A stretch of DNA of 64,000 bases from GCA-002282575 sp964606405 (GTDB lineage: Bacteria; Pseudomonadota; Gammaproteobacteria; Thiomicrospirales; Thiomicrospiraceae): contig CAZSGH010000009.1 in the NCBI GenBank assembly GCA_964606405.1, forward strand, positions 1 through 64,000, written 5' to 3'. Under the pieces are notes generated by a model. That model was not told the origin of the DNA and made no database searches. It saw only the letters and a list, made by a program, of their open reading frames with translations. Shown here piece by piece: positions 8,238 to 17,355 of the stretch. How positions within the stretch are numbered: position 1 is the first letter of the stretch; each line of letters opens with the position of its first letter. The position numbers were made by a program, and so were the translations under genes.

Positions 8238-9656
8238 TTACTTGTGTGCAGCGTCTAACTTATCGACTGTGTCGAATTCGAAACGGATTTCTTTCCATGT
8301 TTCTAACGCAACTTTCAACTCTGGGCTGCTTTCGCCTGCTTTACGCAGGATGTCGCCACCGACTTTCTCTAGCTCAGCGCCTTCGTTACGTGCTTTTACA
8401 CAAGCTTCCAAAGCAACACGGTTAGCACAAGCACCCGCAGCATTGCCCCATGGGTGACCTAAGGTACCACCACCGAACTGCAATACAGAGTCGTCACCGA
8501 AGATATTGACCAACGCTGGCATATGCCATACGTGAATACCACCAGAAGCAACTGGGATCATACCTGGCATGTAGCCGAAGTCTTGATCGAACATGATGCC
8601 ACGTGAACGGTCTTCTGCAACGAACTCTTCGCGCATGATATCAATCCAACCCAAAGTCGCTGTACGGTCGCCTTCCAGCTTACCAACAACAGTACCTGAG
8701 TGCAGGTGATCGCCACCCATCAAACGTAAGATCTTAGCCAAAACGCGGAAGTGGATACCGTGCATTGGGTTACGGTCGATGACACCGTGCATTGCGCGGT
8801 GAACGTGCAACAGGATGCCGTTTTCTTTACAGAAACGAGAAATCGATGTATGCGCCGCAAAACCAGCCGTGATGTAGTCGGTCATGATAATCGGTGTACC
8901 GATTTCTTTCGCATACTCAGCACGCTTCATCATTTCTTCAGCAGTCGCAGCCGTTACGTTTAAGTAGTGACCTTTACGCTCGCCCGTTTCTTTTTCTGCT
9001 TTTTCAATCGCTTCCTGACAGAAGTCAAAACGCTGCTTCCAGTTCATGAATGGCTGACTGTTAACGTTTTCGTCGTCTTTGGTAAAGTCCAAACCACCAC
9101 GTAACGCTTCATATACAGCACGACCGTAGTTCTTAGCAGACAACCCTAACTTAGGCTTAATCGTACAACCCAACATCGGACGACCATACTTGTTCATCAT
9201 GTCGCGTTCAACTTGAATACCATGGGGAGGACCATCACAAGTCGTTAAGTAAGCTAATGGGAAACGAATATCTTCTAAACGAATCGAGCGTAATGCCTTA
9301 AATCCGAATACGTTACCAACAAGCGAAGTGAACACGTTTACAATCGAACCTGACTCGAACAAATCGATTGGATATGCAATGAACGCATAAAACGCAGTAT
9401 CGTCACCAGGCACGTCTTCGATTGAGTAAGCACGACCCTTGTAGTAGTCTAGGTCTGTTAACAAGTCAGTCCAAACCGTTGTCCATGTACCTGTCGAAGA
9501 TTCAGCAGCAACCGCAGCAGCAACTTCTTCACGGTCAACCCCAGGTTGAGGTACAACTTTAAAACAAGCCAATACATCGCTTTCTTTTGGCGTGTATTCA
9601 GGCATCCAGTAGGTAGCGCGGTATTCTTTTACACCTGCGTTATACTTCTTAGCCAT
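8238..9656 (-). CDS. cbbL: RuBisCO large subunit, form I (form IA-like)
   Basis: A 472-residue form I large subunit that fixes CO2 onto ribulose-1,5-bisphosphate. The catalytic lysine is in the TIKPKLG segment (K167, K169). The carbamylated lysine is K193 in GLDFTKDDE, with metal ligands D195 and E196. The HVHRAMHG and GGIHVWHMPAL loops and loop 6 are present. The N terminus MAKKYNAGVKEYRATYW and the linkage to cbbQ/cbbO indicate the non-carboxysomal form IA (IAq) type, and no csoS or ccm-carboxysome genes are present. ATG at 9656 follows AAGGAG. It is the first gene of cbbLSQO, transcribed away from cbbM. Confidence 0.98.
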   Translation of the reverse strand: MAKKYNAGVKEYRATYWMPEYTPKESDVLACFKVVPQPGVDREEVAAAVAAESSTGTWTTVWTDLLTDLDYYKGRAYSIEDVPGDDTAFYAFIAYPIDLFESGSIVNVFTSLVGNVFGFKALRSIRLEDIRFPLAYLTTCDGPPHGIQVERDMMNKYGRPMLGCTIKPKLGLSAKNYGRAVYEALRGGLDFTKDDENVNSQPFMNWKQRFDFCQEAIEKAEKETGERKGHYLNVTAATAEEMMKRAEYAKEIGTPIIMTDYITAGFAAHTSISRFCKENGILLHVHRAMHGVIDRNPMHGIHFRVLAKILRLMGGDHLHSGTVVGKLEGDRTATLGWIDIMREEFVAEDRSRGIMFDQDFGYMPGMIPVASGGIHVWHMPALVNIFGDDSVLQFGGGTLGHPWGNAAGACANRVALEACVKARNEGAELEKVGGDILRKAGESSPELKVALETWKEIRFEFDTVDKLDAAHK

Positions 9657-10254
9657 TAGGGTGCTCCTTAGATGAAGGGATAAAAACTGTGTGTAAGCGC
9701 ACCAAGTGATGCTTACACCAAACTTGGTGCAGATCGTTTCCGATCACCACGGAGCACATATTACCCAAGCACAAAGATAAACAACAATCAATTATTATCA
9801 TTATCGTCATAGACATAAATCTATTGTTGTTTCAAGAAAAACAATTAATTTGAGCTAAAAAAATATTTTTAGACTCATTATTTCGCGTTAAAACAGGTAA
9901 AAACAACTAAAAACAACAATAATAGTTGACTGAAAAACCATACAACTATTCATAAAAAATGGTCTTTAATATAGAAATATTATTTTTTATCAAGTAGTTA
10001 ATACTCTTTATAAGCCTATAAACAATAACGTCTAAAGATAATAGACAATCTTTATCATAGATAATTATCTATAATCGTTATTGAAAACTTGTGTTAGACA
10101 GCATAAATTAAACGCTATAAAATGCACCCATAGACAAATAAAGGGCTTGCTTCTTTGTTTGTTTAGCCAAATTTGACGCAGCAGCATCGTTTTCGGTCAC
10201 CACAATGTCCTCGATGTTCTCGTCAAACCCACATCAACACTTGGAGATGACACT
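9657..10254. promoter_or_regulatory. Divergent cbbL/cbbM control region (598 bp, AT-rich)
   Basis: This is the only spacer between the two oppositely transcribed RuBisCO operons. It is strongly AT-rich and contains a perfect 16-bp palindrome ATAGATAATTATCTAT (10057-10072). It also has an inverted repeat AAACAACAAT / ATTGTTGTTT (9779-9788, 9823-9832). Several T-N-A type half sites of the kind bound by LysR regulators such as CbbR are present. No cbbR gene lies here or elsewhere in the window. Which palindrome serves which promoter cannot be said from sequence alone. Ribosome sites: AAGGAG before cbbL, TTGGAGATG before cbbM. Confidence 0.6.
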
Positions 10255-11634
10255 ATGGATCAATCAGGACGTTATGCTGATCTCAGCTTAAAAGAAGAAG
10301 ACTTAATCAAGGGCGACAACCATATTCTGGTTGCTTACCACATGACACCAGCAGCTGGTCACGGCTTCTTAGAAGTCGCTGCACACGTTGCTGCTGAATC
10401 TTCTACTGGTACTAACGTAGAAGTTTGTACAACAGACGACTTCACTAAAGGCGTTGACGCTTTAGTATACGAAATCAACGAAGCAACTGGCTTAGTTAAA
10501 ATCGCTTATCCATTAGACCTGTTCGATCGTAATGTTATCGATGGTCGTATGATGATCGTTTCTTTCCTAACCTTGGCGATTGGTAACAACCAGGGTATGG
10601 GTGACTGTGAATCATTGCAAATGCAAGACTTCTGGGTTCCTTCTCGTGCAGTTCAATTGTTCGACGGTCCTTCAAAAGACATTTCTGATTTATGGCGCAT
10701 TTTAGGTCGTCCAGTTCAGGACGGCGGTTATATCTCTGGTACGATCATTAAGCCTAAGTTAGGCTTGCGTCCTGAGCCTTTCGCGAAAGCAGCTTACCAG
10801 TTCTGGTTGGGCGGCGACTTCATCAAGAACGATGAGCCACAAGGTAACCAAACTTTCGCACCAATGAAGAAAGTTATGCCATTGGTTTATGATGCGATGA
10901 AGCGTGCGCAAGACGAAACTGGCGAAGCTAAGTTGTTCTCTGCAAACATCACTGCTGATGATCACTACGAAATGTGTGCTCGTGCTGACTACATCCTAGA
11001 AACATTTGGTGCTGATGCAGACAAAGTAGCGTTCTTGGTTGACGGTTATGTTGGTGGTCCAGGCATGATCACGACAGCGCGTCGTCAGTACCCTAACCAG
11101 TACTTACACTACCACCGTGCTGGTCACGGTGCGGTAACATCGCCTTCATCTAAGCGTGGTTACACAGCTTATGTATTGGCTAAGATGTCTCGTTTACAGG
11201 GTGCGTCTGGTATCCACGTGGGTACAATGGGCTTCGGTAAGATGGAAGGCGGTAACGAAGATCGCGCAATCGCTTACATCATCGAACGCGACAGCTACAC
11301 AGGTCCTTACTTCCACCAAGAATGGCATGGCATGAAGCCAACAACACCAATTATTTCTGGTGGTATGAATGCGTTACGTCTACCTGCGTTCTTCGCGAAC
11401 TTAGGTCACGGTAACGTTATCAACACTGCTGGTGGTGGTTCTTACGGTCATATCGACAGCCCAGCTGCTGGTGCTAAGTCGTTACGTCAAGCGTACGAGT
11501 GCTGGAAAGCAGGTGCTGATCCTATCGAATGGGCTAAAGAGCACAACGAGTTCGCTCGTGCGTTCGAATCTTTCCCGAAAGATGCGGACAAGATCTACCC
11601 AGGTTGGCGCGAGAAGTTGGGCGTTCACAAGTAA
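10255..11634 (+). CDS. cbbM: RuBisCO form II
   Basis: A 459-residue form II RuBisCO. The catalytic lysine lies in SGTIIKPKLGLRPEPF (K166). The carbamylated lysine K191 with D193 and E194 is in GGDFIKNDEP, at the numbering of the classical form II enzyme. MDQSGRYADLSLKEEDL is a typical form II N terminus, and HYHRAGHGAVTS and GGMNALRLPAFF are conserved. Form II enzymes are favoured at high CO2 and low O2, so having both forms suggests use across CO2/O2 conditions. TTGGAGATG precedes the ATG. A strong terminator follows, then the second cbbQO pair. Confidence 0.98.
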   Translation: MDQSGRYADLSLKEEDLIKGDNHILVAYHMTPAAGHGFLEVAAHVAAESSTGTNVEVCTTDDFTKGVDALVYEINEATGLVKIAYPLDLFDRNVIDGRMMIVSFLTLAIGNNQGMGDCESLQMQDFWVPSRAVQLFDGPSKDISDLWRILGRPVQDGGYISGTIIKPKLGLRPEPFAKAAYQFWLGGDFIKNDEPQGNQTFAPMKKVMPLVYDAMKRAQDETGEAKLFSANITADDHYEMCARADYILETFGADADKVAFLVDGYVGGPGMITTARRQYPNQYLHYHRAGHGAVTSPSSKRGYTAYVLAKMSRLQGASGIHVGTMGFGKMEGGNEDRAIAYIIERDSYTGPYFHQEWHGMKPTTPIISGGMNALRLPAFFANLGHGNVINTAGGGSYGHIDSPAAGAKSLRQAYECWKAGADPIEWAKEHNEFARAFESFPKDADKIYPGWREKLGVHK

Positions 11635-11657
11635 TTTGTGATGTTCAACTAAAAGAT

Positions 11658-11685
11658 AACCCTGTGCTTCGGCACGGGGTTATTT
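11658..11685 (+). terminator. Terminator/attenuator after cbbM
   Basis: The stem AACCCTGTGC / GCACGGGGTT carries a TTCG tetraloop and is followed by ATTTCTT. One G-T wobble pair is present. It would separate abundant cbbM message from the lower-level cbbQO transcript, mirroring the arrangement after cbbS. Confidence 0.85.
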
Positions 11686-11749
11686 CTTAATGCCTTAGGC
11701 AACTGAATCATTCAGAAATAACCCCTCTATCACTCAAGGAAAATTCGCC

Positions 11750-12562
11750 ATGAGCAACGATTTTGATATTAATCAGTATCTTATTAAAGACGAACCCTTC
11801 TACCAAGCGCAAGGCAACGAAGTTAGCCTGTACGAAACCGCTTATAAAAGCCGTATGCCTGTCATGGTCAAGGGACCGACTGGGTGTGGTAAATCGCGCT
11901 TTGTCGAGCACATGGCTTGGAAGTTAGGCAAACCGATTATTACCGTTGCGTGTAACGAAGACATGACTGCTTCTGACTTGGTTGGCCGTTATTTGCTTGA
12001 TGCCAACGGCACCCGTTGGGTCGATGGTCCATTAACCTTAGCTGCACGTCATGGCGCAATTTGCTACCTCGATGAAATCGTCGAAGCGCGTCAAGACACC
12101 ACTGTGGTCATTCACCCGCTTACCGACCACCGTCGCACTTTGCCTTTAGATAAAAAAGGTGAGTTAGTACAAGCGCATCCCGATTTCCAGTTGGTTATTT
12201 CTTATAACCCTGGCTATCAGTCGCTGATGAAAGACTTAAAACAGTCAACCAAGCAACGCTTCGGTGGCATGACCTTTGACTATGCACCAGTAGACTTAGA
12301 AATCGGTATTTTGGCACGCGAAGCAAAAGTCAGCACCGAAATCGCTTCTGGCTTAGTTCAAATTGCGGTTACCGCACGTAACCTGAAAGGTCATGGCTTA
12401 ACCGAAGGGATTTCGACCCGTTTATTGGTGTACGCAGCAAGCCTCATTCGTGATGGCGCTGATGTACGCGAAGCCTGCCGTATGGCATTGGTTGAGCCTA
12501 TCACTGACGATGCCGATATTCGTGATACCCTACTGCATGCGATTGATGCTATTTTCGGTTAA
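11750..12562 (+). CDS. cbbQ: RuBisCO activase AAA+ ATPase CbbQ (form II-linked copy)
   Basis: A 270-residue MoxR-type AAA+ protein closely resembling the CbbQ at 6731-7534. Walker A GPTGCGKS is at residues 42-49, then VACNEDMTASDLVGRYLLD, Walker B AICYLDEI and the HPLTDHRRTLPLD segment. It lies 115 bp downstream of cbbM on the same strand, with AAGGAAAATTCGCC before the ATG. Paired CbbQO isoforms dedicated to form I and form II RuBisCO are known from Acidithiobacillus. By position this copy should serve CbbM. Divergence from the first copy is spread over the whole protein, so it is not a recent duplication. Confidence 0.95.
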   Translation: MSNDFDINQYLIKDEPFYQAQGNEVSLYETAYKSRMPVMVKGPTGCGKSRFVEHMAWKLGKPIITVACNEDMTASDLVGRYLLDANGTRWVDGPLTLAARHGAICYLDEIVEARQDTTVVIHPLTDHRRTLPLDKKGELVQAHPDFQLVISYNPGYQSLMKDLKQSTKQRFGGMTFDYAPVDLEIGILAREAKVSTEIASGLVQIAVTARNLKGHGLTEGISTRLLVYAASLIRDGADVREACRMALVEPITDDADIRDTLLHAIDAIFG

Positions 12563-12586
12563 CCCAAAACAGCACTAGGAGTCGAT

Positions 12587-14833
12587 ATGGCCAATCTCGC
12601 CGACTACCGCGCACGCTTTAAGTGTAGCTTCCCGCAGGCAAAAGACATTTTTGATGCCTGCATAACACGTGCGCTGCAAGTGTTATCCGACAAAGGGGTC
12701 GATGAGTACCTACACGCTGCCAGCCTCATTTGCATGATGGGGCGCGGCGTTGAGCCTGTGTTGGTATACTTGGAAGAAGCGCCCGAAGTGGCCGACGCAG
12801 TCGGCGAAGACATTTTAGCCGACCTAACCAACTTTACCTTTAAGCTCAATAAGTCACCCAACAGTAAAGCGATTGTTCCTTTTTTGCAGAGCCTTGCCCC
12901 TGTCGCGCGTCGCTTAGAGTGTCAGGAGTCGATGCGTGCTTACTTGCAAATCGTTATCGATACGATGCAAGCCACCACACCATCGATTCATGGGTTTCAC
13001 GCCATTATCAATAGCCCTTGTTTAGTTGAGTTTTTAGAAAGCGCACCGCGCGTGCTGCAAACGCTATCGCTTGCAGGCATGAAGAACTGGATTCATTATG
13101 GCGTTAAAGCTCATGCTGCCGATCCAGAACGTCAGGCTGCCTACTTCTCGTTAGACACCCCCGATAGCCTCAGCATTTTACAGCGCGAGCGTCATGGCAC
13201 GCTGTTGGTCGACAACGAACGACAACTCGATGCGATTCTGAAAGCCATGTGGGATACAGATGCCATGATCGTACCCTACCCAACGGCTCTGGAAGAAGGT
13301 GTTGCACAACGCCCCTACTTCGATGAGTTTGGTTTGCGTGCGCCTGATATTTACGATGACATCAATGGTGTTTCAGGCATCAACCGCTACCGCGCGCTCA
13401 TTGCCCATATGGCGGCACACAAACGCTACTCGACACGCATTGTTGCCGACAACTACAGCCCCATGCAGCGTTTTGCCATTGAGCTATTCGAGGATTGTCG
13501 TGTCGAAGCGCTGGCTATGCGCCAATACCCTGGGTTACGTCGCCTATGGTTAAGCTTGCATCCTGTACCACTCGAACACGCCTGTAACGAAAGCAATGAA
13601 TCTTGCTTACGTCATCGTGCGGCGATGCTGTCTTATGCCATTTTGAATCCCAATCATGGCTACACCAACCCAGCAATTTTGGAGTTCTTGAGCAAGTTCA
13701 ACAACATGATGGCGACTGATACAAGCACAACACGCGATGCTGCCGACTTAGCCATTAGCTTTGTCGCCCGCACCCGTCGTCAGTCCGATGCGCTACCCAA
13801 TATTTTCTTTACCGATACCGAAATCGATTACCGCGATGACAACCGTCATTTATGGTTATTCATCGAAGAAGGCGATGAGGAAGAAGTTTTCGACTTATCG
13901 AAAAAGCAGCCGGACGATCAAAAACCCGAACTGACAGGATTGCCACCACGTCATTACCCAGAATGGGATTATCATAGCGAAAGCTATAAACCAGAATGGG
14001 TCAGTTTGTTCGAGACCTTGCATCCGAGCGGACAGGCAAGCACCATCGACAAGCTGCTGGAAAAGCATTCGGGTATTGCGCGTCAGCTCAAGCAACTCAT
14101 CGACATGATTAAGCCACAAAACAAGGTGCGCATTCGTTACCAAGAAGATGGTAGCGAGTTGGACTTAGACGTGGCGATTCGCTCGTTAATTGATTACAAA
14201 GGCGGCTCTAGCCCCGACCCACGTATCAATATGAGTCATAAAACGGATGGTCGTGATTTTGCTGTGTCGTTATTAATCGACTTGTCGGCATCGGTGGGTA
14301 ATAAAGCAACGGGCAGTACGCAAACCATCTTAGAACTGAGCCAAGAAGCGGTGAGTTTACTGGCATGGGCGGTCGATAAAATGGGTGACCCACTGGCAAT
14401 TGCAGGGTTTGATTCGAATACGCGCCACGAAGTGCGTTATCGTCACATCAAGGGCTTTAACGAAGCATGGGATGATGGGGTTAAAGCACGATTGGCTGCT
14501 ATGCAACCTGGGCAATCGACACGTATGGGTGCTGCTTTGCGTCATGCAGGACATTATTTAGAACACCGCGATGCCGACAAAAAGCTGTTGCTGGTACTCA
14601 CCGATGGTGAACCTGCCGATATCGACAGCAAAGACCCACAAGCCTTAATTTCTGACAGCCGCGAAGCAGTGAAAGAATTGAGTCAAAAAGGGATTGCTAC
14701 CTACTGTATCAACCTCGATCCCAATGCCGATAAGTATGTGGCGGACATTTTTGGTAAACACTACACCGTCATCGACCATGTAGACCGTTTGCCAGAGCGT
14801 TTGCCGCAATTATTTATTTCGTTGACGAAATAG
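12587..14833 (+). CDS. cbbO: RuBisCO activase adaptor CbbO (form II-linked copy)
   Basis: A 748-residue CbbO adaptor. The C-terminal von Willebrand A domain contains MIDAS motif DLSAS at 565-569, then STRMGAALRHAGHY and LTDGEPADID. The long N-terminal region (CSFPQAKDIFDACITRAL onwards) aligns in layout with the other CbbO but is about 37 residues shorter. It starts 24 bp after the cbbQ stop with AGGAG seven bases before the ATG, so the pair is co-translated. Likely role: docking CbbQ onto inhibited CbbM. The form assignment rests on gene order. Confidence 0.93.
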   Translation: MANLADYRARFKCSFPQAKDIFDACITRALQVLSDKGVDEYLHAASLICMMGRGVEPVLVYLEEAPEVADAVGEDILADLTNFTFKLNKSPNSKAIVPFLQSLAPVARRLECQESMRAYLQIVIDTMQATTPSIHGFHAIINSPCLVEFLESAPRVLQTLSLAGMKNWIHYGVKAHAADPERQAAYFSLDTPDSLSILQRERHGTLLVDNERQLDAILKAMWDTDAMIVPYPTALEEGVAQRPYFDEFGLRAPDIYDDINGVSGINRYRALIAHMAAHKRYSTRIVADNYSPMQRFAIELFEDCRVEALAMRQYPGLRRLWLSLHPVPLEHACNESNESCLRHRAAMLSYAILNPNHGYTNPAILEFLSKFNNMMATDTSTTRDAADLAISFVARTRRQSDALPNIFFTDTEIDYRDDNRHLWLFIEEGDEEEVFDLSKKQPDDQKPELTGLPPRHYPEWDYHSESYKPEWVSLFETLHPSGQASTIDKLLEKHSGIARQLKQLIDMIKPQNKVRIRYQEDGSELDLDVAIRSLIDYKGGSSPDPRINMSHKTDGRDFAVSLLIDLSASVGNKATGSTQTILELSQEAVSLLAWAVDKMGDPLAIAGFDSNTRHEVRYRHIKGFNEAWDDGVKARLAAMQPGQSTRMGAALRHAGHYLEHRDADKKLLLVLTDGEPADIDSKDPQALISDSREAVKELSQKGIATYCINLDPNADKYVADIFGKHYTVIDHVDRLPERLPQLFISLTK

Positions 14834-14885
14834 GACACCAACAACAACCCAACACTTTGGGGTATCTATAAAATCAAGGATATGG

Positions 14886-14905
14886 ATTCCCGCTTTCGCG
14901 GGAAT
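14886..14905. repeat. Single dRS3-like hairpin unit
   Basis: ATTCCCGCTTTCGCGGGAAT followed by GACGG, the half-element of the paired repeats seen elsewhere. It sits between the convergent cbbO (plus) and the EAL gene (minus) and may serve as their shared transcript-end hairpin. Confidence 0.8.
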
Positions 14906-14925
14906 GACGGTTGGTTAGCGTGCGC

Positions 14926-17355
14926 TTATTTTAGGCTTTCCTGCCACTGCGCTAACCAATAAGCCGCTGGTTCTGGCTTGCCGAATAAATAGCCCTGATG
15001 AATCACATCGGCACGAGCATTTAAAAACTCTGCCTGTTCTGGGGTTTCGACACCTTCTGCAACCACACTTAAATTTAAATGCATAGCAATGGCTAAAATG
15101 GTTTCGACTAAAGCGGCATCATCGGCATCGACAGGAGCCTCTTGCACAAACGTCTTGTCGATTTTAAGTTCCTGAATGGGTAGACGCTTAATATACGCCA
15201 GCGACGAATAACCCGTACCAAAATCGTCAATCGAAAAATGGATACCCAACTCATGCAGTTCGCTCATTTTGGCGATGACGTCATGAATATTGTCGATCAT
15301 TAAGCCTTCGGTAATTTCTAGCGTTAATTGATGTGGGTCGGCTCCTGTTTCACGTAAAACTTGCTTCATCCAAGACACAAATCCTGCCTGACGAAAGTGA
15401 CGCGGACTGAGGTTGACTGATAAGCGAATCTCTAACTGACGCAGGGTATCTTGTGCCAATAGCTTACAAGATTCGACCATGACCCACTTGCCCAATTCGA
15501 CAATTAAGTCCGAGGATTCTGCAATCGGAATAAAGACCATCGGAGGAACCAAACCGCGTTCTGGATGCTGCCAACGCACCAAGACCTCGGCACCCACTCG
15601 TTCGCCTTTTGCATCGACCTGCGGCTGCAAATATAAACACAACTGTTGCTGTGCTAAGGCTTCACGCAACTCCCGCTCAATGCGGAATCGATGACGCACG
15701 TTTTCGCCCATATCGGTTTCGAAAAAGACAAACTGATTACCCCCAGCCGCTTTAGCTAAGTGCAAGGCGGTATCAGCATGACGCAACACCGTCTGGGTGT
15801 TATCGGCATGATGCTCGGGATAAAAACAGACCCCAAAACTCATGCTGATAACCATATCTTCACCATCGACCAATAACGGCGCATGGAAAGCATGCATAAT
15901 GCGCTCAAGCAATTCCTGAACAATATGACGATGATGCGGTGATTGGTGATTCAATCGCATGGTCAGCAAGGCAAACTCATCGGCTGCAATACGTACCAAA
16001 ACATCTTCGCTACGAATAAGATGTTGCAATCTTGCTGCAACCCCTTTAAGCAAGGCATCGCCGACATTTTTACCGCGCGCATCGTTAACCAACTTAAAGC
16101 GATCAATATTGAGCAAAACCAAGGCGTGAACATCTCTATCTTGCGCCGCAGTCACAATCGATTGTGCCAAGGTTTCGGTGAGCACACTGCGATTAGGAAG
16201 CCCTGTCAATCCATCGTAAAAGGCCAGTTGATGAATACGTGCCTCATCTCGCATCTTGTACTTCTGTGCTAATCTTAACCGACGATTCACCGCAACAAGG
16301 TAAACCAATAGCCCTAACAATAACGATACGATTAAGCTCACTAGCACCAAAACTTCGGTTTGCCAACGCTGCCAAACATCACTAAATGAAAAAACTGCAT
16401 CGCCTTCAAACGGTGGCAAGCGCAGCTGATGCAATAGGCTGTCGATTTCTCGATAATCTCCTGGGATGGTGAAACCCGCAATTTTTAACGCTTGCGCGAT
16501 CTCTCCATTATGCGGCATGCTCAACAGCGCAGTCGTCACCTCTCGCGCCAAAGTCGTATTGACGCTTTGTAGCGCAACAAAAGGCCATTCAGGATATAAA
16601 CGCGTACTGGTTAAAAACGGAAATTCAGCGCGCCATTGCGCATCGACAACTTTAATCGCATCCGAACGTATCTCGCCTTTGCTCACAAGTGACTCCAACA
16701 CCCCCGTGCGCACAAATGCTGCATCAGCACGTTTTTCCATCAGTTCTAGCAATGCATTTTCTTGCGGTTGCCCCACCTCCAACAAGGTAAAATCGTCGGG
16801 TTCAATACCTAGCTGAAGCAATTCGTACATCTGCATTTGATAAGCACCTAACGATGATTTGTTCGGCGCAGCGACACGTTTACCCTTTAAGTCGGCAAGC
16901 GTATTAATATCCTTTTGATCGGCACGAACCACCACAACCCCTGCGAACTGTGCGACGGGTAAGCCACCATCATTGTTGACCAGCGTTGCTAAGGGAGACG
17001 ACAACCCATACCGATAAGTCAGTTGCACGTAATCCGTCGGATTAGTAAATACAAAACTAACGGTTGTATCATGTAGCAAGGTTTCGAACTGGTCATTGTG
17101 ATAGTAATAAGGCTCAAAATGGTAAGTTGGTAGTGTCTTATTTAAATAATCAAACAAGGGCTGCCAACGTTTTGCTGTTTCTACTTTATTACGAAACGCC
17201 AAGATCGCAATTTTAACCGTGGGCAACTCGACATGATGTTCTTCTTGTATCTGGGATGGTTCTTGATATTGCGTCTGGGCGGCATAAACAGCACTAAAGC
17301 CAGTAGTGTGGTAAGCACAAAAACCCAAAATTAAACAAGCTGTTAACCATTTCAT
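14926..17355 (-). CDS. PhnD-type periplasmic sensor with degenerate GGDEF and intact EAL domain
   Basis: An 809-residue predicted c-di-GMP phosphodiesterase. An N-terminal signal sequence is followed by a PhnD/phosphonate-type binding domain (about 45-310; TVKIAILAFRNKVETAKRWQ, then FEPYYYHND and VFTNPTDYVQLTYRYGL). A membrane helix lies near 335-357, then GGDEF (about 365-530) and EAL (about 550-800). The GGDEF signature is RIAADEF (near 457), so cyclase activity is probably lost. The EAL part keeps EVLVR (near 590), DDFGTGYSSL and AEGVET, so hydrolysis is expected. Its start overlaps the stop of the upstream gene by four bases (ATGA), implying coupled translation with a sister protein that has the same sensor. 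Confidence 0.9.
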   Translation of the reverse strand: MKWLTACLILGFCAYHTTGFSAVYAAQTQYQEPSQIQEEHHVELPTVKIAILAFRNKVETAKRWQPLFDYLNKTLPTYHFEPYYYHNDQFETLLHDTTVSFVFTNPTDYVQLTYRYGLSSPLATLVNNDGGLPVAQFAGVVVVRADQKDINTLADLKGKRVAAPNKSSLGAYQMQMYELLQLGIEPDDFTLLEVGQPQENALLELMEKRADAAFVRTGVLESLVSKGEIRSDAIKVVDAQWRAEFPFLTSTRLYPEWPFVALQSVNTTLAREVTTALLSMPHNGEIAQALKIAGFTIPGDYREIDSLLHQLRLPPFEGDAVFSFSDVWQRWQTEVLVLVSLIVSLLLGLLVYLVAVNRRLRLAQKYKMRDEARIHQLAFYDGLTGLPNRSVLTETLAQSIVTAAQDRDVHALVLLNIDRFKLVNDARGKNVGDALLKGVAARLQHLIRSEDVLVRIAADEFALLTMRLNHQSPHHRHIVQELLERIMHAFHAPLLVDGEDMVISMSFGVCFYPEHHADNTQTVLRHADTALHLAKAAGGNQFVFFETDMGENVRHRFRIERELREALAQQQLCLYLQPQVDAKGERVGAEVLVRWQHPERGLVPPMVFIPIAESSDLIVELGKWVMVESCKLLAQDTLRQLEIRLSVNLSPRHFRQAGFVSWMKQVLRETGADPHQLTLEITEGLMIDNIHDVIAKMSELHELGIHFSIDDFGTGYSSLAYIKRLPIQELKIDKTFVQEAPVDADDAALVETILAIAMHLNLSVVAEGVETPEQAEFLNARADVIHQGYLFGKPEPAAYWLAQWQESLK

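Noticed and set aside
4219..14833. Carboxysome locus
   Set aside because: No csoS, csoSCA or bacterial microcompartment shell genes next to either RuBisCO; the linkage is to cbbQ/cbbO instead.
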